64,000 nucleotides of DNA, from assembly GCF_004522235.1 (NCBI RefSeq), contig NZ_SDLT01000006.1, positions 1-64,000 on the forward strand. Reading direction: 5' to 3'. Of this stretch, positions 62,401 to 64,000 are shown in pieces. The stretch comes from Amycolatopsis nivea (GTDB taxonomy: Bacteria; Actinomycetota; Actinomycetes; Mycobacteriales; Pseudonocardiaceae). Under the pieces are notes generated by a model, which saw only the letters and a list, made by a program, of their open reading frames with translations, searched no databases and was not told the DNA's origin. Within the stretch, counting starts at the first letter, position 1; every line of letters starts with the position of its first letter. The position numbers and the translations under genes were made by a program.

Positions 62401-64000
62401 GGCGATGACGGTCAGCCCCGCGGCAACGGCTGCCACGTCGAGGACGCCGGTGAGCCGCAGGCCGGCGATGATCGTGTTGAGCGGGCTGTCCGGAGCCCAC
62501 TGCTCGAAGAACCAGGCGCGCTGCTGTGCGAACGACAACGGAACGTCCGCCGGGCGGTCTTGCGCGCGCAGCGGCGGCCGCTGGTCCGCGGTCGTGCCGC
62601 GGCGAGCTTCGACGTGCTCGGCGAGTTCCGCGACGGTGGGATGCGCGAACAGCACCCGCAGCGGCACGTCGACGCCGAACACCGCCCGGAGCCGGGCATG
62701 GACCTGGGCGGCGATCAGGGAGTGGCCCCCGAGCGCGAAGAAGTCGTCGTGGATGCCGACGTTCTCGACGCCGAGAAGCTGTTGCCAGACCCCGGCGACG
62801 ACCTCCTGCACCGGCGTTCTCGGTGCGGCCGTCTCGACTCCCGGCCGCTCGCGGCCGGGCTCCGGCAGCGCCGCCGGGTCGATCTTGCCGTGCACGGTGA
62901 GCGGGAACTCGTCCACCACGACGCAATGCGCCGGGAAGAGGTGGCGGGGGAGGCGCCGCGCGAGGTGCTCACGCAGGTCGCCGACCTCGCCGCCGGCGGT
63001 GAGATACGCGACGAGCTGATCGTCGCGGAGCCGCACGTGCGCGCCGGTCACGTGCGGATGGGCGCGCAGTGCGGCCTCGATCTCGGCCGGTTCGACGCGG
63101 TGGCCGCGGACCTGGATCTGGTCGTCGGCACGGCCGAGGTAGACGAACCTGCCATCAGGCAGCGCCCGCGCCAGGTCGCCGGTGCGGTACATGCGCGTCC
63201 CGGCCGGGCCGTACGGATCGGGCAGGAAGCGTTGCGCGGTCAGCCCAGGGCGGCGAAGGTAGCCGCGGGCCGGTCCGGCGCCGCCGACGTGAAGCTCGCC
63301 GGTCCGGCCCGCCGGCACCGGACGCAGGTTCTCGTCAAGCAGGTAGACGCGCAGGTCCGGGATCGGACGGCCGATGACGCTGCCCGCGGCCGGGTCGAGG
63401 TCCGCCGCGCCGACCGGGTGCCCGGTGACGTGCACGGTGGTTTCGGTGATGCCGTACATGTTCACCAGCCGGGGCCGGTCCAGGTCGTGCAGCCCGGCCC
63501 AGTGCGACAACCGGTCGGCGGCCAGGGCTTCGCCGCCGAAGACCACCGTGCGCAGGCTGGGCAGGTCGCCGGCGACCTCGGTCAGCGGCAGGAACGCCGA
63601 GGGAGTCTGGTTGAGCACGGTGACCGCTTGCCGGTCGGCGAGGCAGGCGAACTCGGCGGGCGTGCGCCGGGTCAGGTCGTCCACGAGCACCAGGCGGCCG
63701 CCGTGCGCCAGCGCGCCCCACAGCTCCCAGACCGAGAAGTCGAACGCGACCGAGTGGAACAGGCTCCACACGTCGCGGGCCTCGAAGCCGAACCACGAGC
63801 GGGTGGCGTCGAACAAGCGCGCCGCGTTGCGATGCGGGACCAGCACGCCCTTGGGCTCTCCGGTCGATCCGGACGTGTAGATCACGTACGCGAGGTCGGC
63901 CGGGTCGATCCGCGGCGGCGCCGGGTCGGCTTCGGTGCCGGCGAGGAAGACCACCGCCGGCCCGTCCGGGATCCGGTCGGCGAGGTCGACGGTGCTGATC
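53461..64000 (-). CDS. Multimodular NRPS, A(Thr)-T-C-A-T-E-C-A(Orn)-T-E, 5' end outside window
   Basis: About 3512 residues visible; the N-terminus lies beyond 64000. A1 (to about 62830) has specificity residues D-F-W-N-V-G-M-V-H, the threonine code; T1 Ser codon at 62719-62721. An LCL-type C follows (62545-61200; HHTIADG intact). A2 (61195-59700) shows D-A-L-M-T-G-L-I-C, not matching a code I know; T2 Ser codon at 59572-59574; E1 (59420-58060; HHLAVDG). A DCL-type C follows (58020-56660). A3 (56650-55160) reads D-V-G-E-V-G-S-V-D, the ornithine code; T3 Ser codon at 55048-55050; E2 (54910-53480; HHLAIDG). All catalytic motifs seen are intact. Predicted product so far: Thr, D-X, D-Orn. Confidence 0.9.
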   Translation of the reverse strand, partial: ISTVDLADRIPDGPAVVFLAGTEADPAPPRIDPADLAYVIYTSGSTGEPKGVLVPHRNAARLFDATRSWFGFEARDVWSLFHSVAFDFSVWELWGALAHGGRLVLVDDLTRRTPAEFACLADRQAVTVLNQTPSAFLPLTEVAGDLPSLRTVVFGGEALAADRLSHWAGLHDLDRPRLVNMYGITETTVHVTGHPVGAADLDPAAGSVIGRPIPDLRVYLLDENLRPVPAGRTGELHVGGAGPARGYLRRPGLTAQRFLPDPYGPAGTRMYRTGDLARALPDGRFVYLGRADDQIQVRGHRVEPAEIEAALRAHPHVTGAHVRLRDDQLVAYLTAGGEVGDLREHLARRLPRHLFPAHCVVVDEFPLTVHGKIDPAALPEPGRERPGVETAAPRTPVQEVVAGVWQQLLGVENVGIHDDFFALGGHSLIAAQVHARLRAVFGVDVPLRVLFAHPTVAELAEHVEARRGTTADQRPPLRAQDRPADVPLSFAQQRAWFFEQWAPDSPLNTIIAGLRLTGVLDVAAVAAGLTVIAARHEPLRTAFGTGAPSQVISPPAPVPLPAVDLRRLDPARTAAVVRELAASEARLRFDLQTGPLARARLLRLAEDDHVLLLGLHHTIADGRSLEVLLAELTELYTALREHREPVLPELPFQYADYTLWQRSWLDSATLERQLAHWRENLAGAPALLELPTDRPRPAELGFDGASHAFTVPEPVRQMLHQVSREIGATPFMTLLAAFSLVLSRYSGQDDIVVGTPIGQRPTEEAERLIGFFTNTLALRTDLSGNPTFAQLVARVREGCLDAYANQDVPFEQLVEELRPARDASYAPLAQVGCDYQRVSSPELGWPGVRVRPLDPPPGNGTAKFDLALALVESPDSLTGTLIYNTALFEPATVERIAVVLLDALAALTTEPNRRLRDAPLLSPADHDLLTRRWNHTPAPAAPALGFADLVAAQAKRSPDAVAVAMGGHQLTYAALDARATRLAQHLRAAGAGPDVRVAVCLERCPELVISVLGIMKAGAAYVPLDPTYPADRLAYLVQDSRAQLLLSQRDLLDRLPRHENVLLLDEQWPAIRAERDDTPLPPVPLDAVAYVIYTSGSTGRPKGTMVPQRGIAALADAQAGALEVGNGSRVLQYASLSFDASLLELVMALPSGATLCLAPRERPLPGPDLVQLLDEQAVTTVMLPPSALAVTPDAALPALTTVTVGGEACSADLVRRWAPGRRFHNLYGPTEATICTVMAECLPGAPVAIGRPIPGSTAYVLDAELRPVPIGVPGELCLGGDGLAHGYLGRPGLTADRFVPDPFGPPGARLYRTGDRVQFRADGTLAFLGRLDAQVKLRGFRIEPGEIEAALRSVPDVADAAVVLREDQPGAPRLVGYAVANTGVATDELRAACARDLPEYMVPAAFVVLDEFPSLPSGKLDRGALPAPGADRPELAVSYAAPSTRTERTIADIWAKALGLDRVGRDDDFFALGGDSILSIQVITQAAKTGLRISHKMLFQNRTVRALASAVEEAAPAAAGSGAQDAVSGPVRPTPIQQWFLDQHLPTPEHYNQALLVRPRRPLHTEALRAALREVVAHHDVLRLRVTSGTTLDIAALSDAAPVQLTVAGPADAETIAETAAEAHAGIDLSAGCLLRAVHIRLADSERLLLVAHHLAVDGVSWRILLEDLATAYHQALRGAPLALPAKTTAFRDWAAGLAEHANHPEISVQIPYWTDVLVDARTPALPTDADLDPAGDTYAAAGSATAELDATATEDLLRSSGPASAHELLLTALGRALCDWTGSDRAVVDVESHGREALSGMAGTADLTRTVGWFTAIYPLVLPVTGPPRTSVRNVREAIRALPDGGLGYGLLRHGRSDAATERLRALPGPEVCFNYLGQVDQSFAGDSPWLPAEEDTGPGQSPDVPRRYLIDVVALVADGRLRITVTHGALHRRETVAGLLDALRAHLRTLLAAVRSGSGDALVPADFPLADLDPAALDRLAAATDGAVEDVYPLSPMQEGMLFHTVREDGPGSYVVQMAARLTGKVDPRRFRAAWQRVLNRHAALRTSFHWDRLHRPLQVVHHTVPVAVDTVDWRALDRAEQVVRSAEFLAADRERGFSLTRPPLIRLTLLRLADEEWELVWTHHHLLLDGWSMPLVVRELFGWYEALDDDGAPAIPAAPARPYRDYIAWLRDQDPAEEFWRARLGGFAAATPLPARTPGRTGDGYRTAEIRLPEDATERLRQFTRDLGITTSTLVNAVWAVLLGRHSGEEDVVFGVTVAGRPPELPGVESIVGLFINTLPARVRLPRRQPVGEWLRELHQDLLEMQSNAYSPLVRMQACSAVPRGSSLFESIVVFENYPVDEAAGQALTGVEARQVHAVEQTDYPLTFSSAPGPRLLLSLLYDNGRYSADAAEELLAQLRHLLAEFAKHPGRPVGQVSILDDNAHWAVLSQGISPVSPASEERPLHRLAEEHAERTPDAVAVVADDRQLTYRALNARANQLARVLRRHGVGPETRVGLLLDRSPGLLVGLLAVLKAGGAYVPLDPDAPADRNHRLIADAGIRLLVSDQDLSDAPVPAISVSSGGSESAENLPGTTLPDSLAYVVHTSGSTGRPKGVQVSHRNLSAAAAAWRTAYALSEEDRHLQMAGVTFDVFTGDVTRALSSGAALVLCPRELLLDPATLARLLDEQQITAAEFVPVVLRYAVEAVQSSGGRLPALRLLVSGADAWPARDRAAAARIGGEHTRVINSYGVTEATVDSTCFDGELTEAGDALVPVGRPLGATRVYVLDRSGAPAPLGAPGELHLGGPQVARGYAGLPGLTAERFVPDPWGGPGDRLYRTGDRARWRPDGELEFLGRLDEQVKLRGVRIEPGEVEAALAAHPAVRAAAVAVRADARGEPRLAGYVVADRDDALLAEVRATAARLLPASMMPSVLVVLDALPLTANGKLDRSALPAPEAPEATEDYDPPETTAERAIAEVWAKVLGVPRVSATDSFFALGGDSIVSLQVVARTRAAGWAVSPKQVFDHQTVRALAAVAVPASPASHAEQGVVTGSLPLTPVQATFFAEQHPAPHHYNQAVLLRARGPIDTEALERALRLVVRHHDALRMRFRRTEDGWAPEQAGLSGLPARLLTVEDLAAADDPAAAVEARAAAAQRTLDLDAGLLLRAVWFDLGTDRPGRLLLAVHHLAIDGVSWRILLEDLAHAYIRERDGAPVELPPKTTAFRDWAQALAEHAHSDEVGAQTGHWLSVARAGAESGLPLDLLPEADEGLEDVNTRAQLAAVTRELDEETTRLLLHEVPPAYRARIDEVLVTAVSSAIASWAGEPSVLVDLEGHGREDFGAALDVSRTVGWFTSVYPVLLTPDPHDPAAALRHVGQRMREVPQRGLGYGLIRHSRTGDPAAAQLADLPSAAVCFNYLGRLDAGFGGAGPWEPAAEPEGPGQDARAPRPYLLEVDAMVLSGRLRFTWSYSDRLHTEATAAGLADRCAALLRTLVERRRDAEAAGWPAPDVTGVALAPGELDDLLAGFRTP
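56728..56740. repeat. Dispersed palindrome GTCCANNNTGGAC, copy 5
   Basis: GTCCAAAATGGAC in the large NRPS gene; the coding strand reads Ser-Ile-Leu-Asp with the rare codons ATT and TTG, in an otherwise strongly G/C-ending gene. Confidence 0.45.

Noticed and set aside
1-64000. tRNA, rRNA, attachment sites, transposases
   Set aside because: None recognised by eye on either strand; I could not run a covariance search, so small RNAs may be missed.

Overview
The window is high-GC actinomycete DNA. Genes are tightly packed, with many ATGA or TGATG stop/start overlaps, GTG starts and strong third-position G/C. A maleylpyruvate isomerase of the mycothiol-dependent type, an AfsR-like SARP regulator, a P450 and large NRPS genes fit the Pseudonocardiaceae (an Amycolatopsis-like genome is my guess from style, not shown). 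I see no rRNA, tRNA, CRISPR array or insertion sequence.

Left part (1-8.6 kb): a complete gentisate operon on the minus strand (gentisate 1,2-dioxygenase, fumarylpyruvate hydrolase, maleylpyruvate isomerase, 3-hydroxybenzoate 6-hydroxylase type monooxygenase) diverges from an IclR regulator. Next come an MFS transporter / AI-2E family permease / small hypothetical operon, a chloramphenicol-phosphotransferase-like kinase and a DUF6480-type membrane peptide.

8.7-19.7 kb: a ten-gene minus-strand operon of CoA-ester enzymes ends in a hairpin and diverges from a GntR/FCD regulator. It encodes two acyl-CoA dehydrogenases, a CitE/HpcH-type CoA-ester lyase, an SDR, a mesaconyl-C4-CoA-hydratase-like dehydratase, a thiolase, a MaoC hydratase, a fused Gct/Ipd-type CoA-transferase, an enoyl-CoA hydratase and a CaiB-type transferase resembling mesaconyl-CoA C1-C4 transferase. 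Both sides of the divergent promoter region carry the same 14-bp element.

19.7-33.6 kb: an amidase; an Lrp regulator / POT peptide transporter / metallo-dipeptidase group; an FAD monooxygenase coupled to an unusual membrane protein and a TetR, all behind a clear TTGACA promoter with an 11-bp inverted repeat; a P450; and an AfsR-like regulator preceded by a DUF4097 protein.

33.8-44.4 kb (accessory): a 1459-residue Rhs/YD-repeat protein with a WXG-like head and a RelE-like C-terminal tip. It is followed by a four-gene cassette: two homologous proteins of unrecognised family flanking a fatty-acyl-AMP ligase and an acyl carrier protein. The two homologues share one cysteine, which is the only cysteine in the first. 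I regard this as the best candidate for an undescribed system: dedicated activation, carriage and possible covalent attachment of an acyl chain to a protein pair. A 1.6-kb gene-poor stretch with a decayed DUF1905-like fragment and an orphan winged-helix gene follows.

44.4-64 kb: three NRPS genes on the minus strand, the first running off the window. In order they read A(Thr)-T-C-A-T-E-C-A(Orn)-T-E / C-A(Val/Ile-like)-T-C / degenerate C-A(Asp)-T-E. The C-domain subtypes match the E domains, so the visible peptide is predicted as Thr-D-X-D-Orn-Val/Ile-D-Asp. The lone C domain ending the second protein and the degenerate C-like domain opening the third look like a condensation + interface-domain pair of the kind tied to aspartate beta-hydroxylation. 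No thioesterase or MbtH is in view.
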